Below the pieces are notes generated by a model, which was not told where the DNA came from, did not search any database, and worked only from the letters and a program-made list of their open reading frames with translations. Shown piece after piece: positions 6,539 to 6,597 of a stretch of 6,597 nucleotides of DNA. This stretch comes from an uncultured Christensenella sp. (GTDB lineage Bacteria > Bacillota > Clostridia > Christensenellales > Borkfalkiaceae), in NCBI GenBank assembly GCA_910586365.1, contig CAJUGP010000053.1, positions 3,132 through 9,728 of the forward strand, in the 5' to 3' direction. The position numbers were made by a program, and so were the translations under genes. Every line of letters begins with the position of its first letter. Position 1 is the first letter of the stretch.

Positions 6539-6574
6539 CCGTGTCTCCGTATTACGCATATTATTATAACACGG
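6539..6574. promoter_or_regulatory. Possible operator: inverted repeat flanking the mraZ promoter -10
   Basis: CCGTGT at 6539-6544 and ACACGG at 6569-6574 are exact inverted copies, centres 30 bases apart (close to three helical turns). One arm lies in the mraZ leader and the other overlaps the TG of the extended -10, so a protein bound to both would block the promoter. The arms are only six bases, so chance is possible. No regulator can be assigned, and the pattern does not match the tandem direct repeats known for MraZ. Confidence 0.25.
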
Positions 6575-6591
6575 ACACTCTGGGATGTCAA
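6563..6591 (-). promoter_or_regulatory. Sigma-70/SigA-type promoter of the mraZ-led dcw operon
   Basis: The minus strand carries a perfect -35 TTGACA (6586-6591), a 17-base spacer and a perfect -10 TATAAT (6563-6568), with TGT directly before the -10 giving an extended -10 (TGnTATAAT). A start near 6555-6557 would leave a leader of about 22-24 bases before the mraZ ATG. It points into the operon, and nothing comparable was noticed within the cluster. The match to housekeeping consensus is as good as it can be; that it is used is inferred. Confidence 0.9.
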
Positions 6592-6597
6592 CCACCT

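Noticed and set aside
6505..6559. Short upstream frame (ATG at 6557-6559) overlapping the mraZ start out of frame, as a possible leader peptide
   Set aside because: Its ATG falls at or before the expected transcription start (about 6555-6557) and it has no ribosome binding site.
6581..6585. TGGGA on the plus strand as a MraZ box
   Set aside because: MraZ sites in E. coli are tandem TGGGN repeats; only one copy is visible, between -35 and -10 on the opposite strand. More could lie beyond the window edge, but none can be shown.

Overview
The window is the front part of a division and cell wall (dcw) cluster, read entirely from the minus strand. In transcription order, from the right edge to the left, it holds mraZ, rsmH (mraW), an ftsL-like gene, a class B penicillin-binding protein gene (FtsI/SpoVD family), murE, mraY and the first 79 codons of murD, which runs off the left edge. 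A very strong sigma-70/SigA-type promoter lies about 30 bp upstream of mraZ, at the right edge. I see no RNA gene, mobile element, CRISPR array, phage gene or terminator. No stretch over 100 bases lacks a gene.

The organism is most likely a member of the Bacillota, probably a GC-rich, Clostridia-like lineage; this is an inference. The reasons are the gene order (murE directly followed by mraY and murD, with no murF, as in Bacillus subtilis), Gram-positive-like lengths and motifs (a 317-residue MraY, and an RsmH with a C-terminal cysteine cluster), and strong AGGAGG-type ribosome binding sites. MurE carries the DNPR motif, so the peptidoglycan stem peptide is predicted to contain meso-diaminopimelate. 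Third codon positions are rich in G and C, which is also why several long antisense open frames exist.

Layout and function: MraZ (DNA-binding regulator) and RsmH (16S rRNA methyltransferase) come first and share a GTGA overlap. The FtsL-like protein supplies a single-pass divisome component, and the PBP downstream is the transpeptidase expected to work with it in septal wall synthesis. MurE adds the third amino acid of the stem peptide, MraY attaches the muramyl-pentapeptide to the lipid carrier, and MurD adds D-glutamate. Genes are packed with 4-base overlaps, a 1-base gap and short gaps of 19 to 37 bases, so one polycistronic transcript is expected.

This is mostly an ordinary core region and I found no new biological system. 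The points worth a second look are the PBP start, which appears to be a non-AUG codon (AUA or AUC) behind a perfect Shine-Dalgarno sequence; the roughly 158-residue cytoplasmic N-terminus of the FtsL-like protein; and the near-consensus promoter with an inverted repeat around its -10 element.
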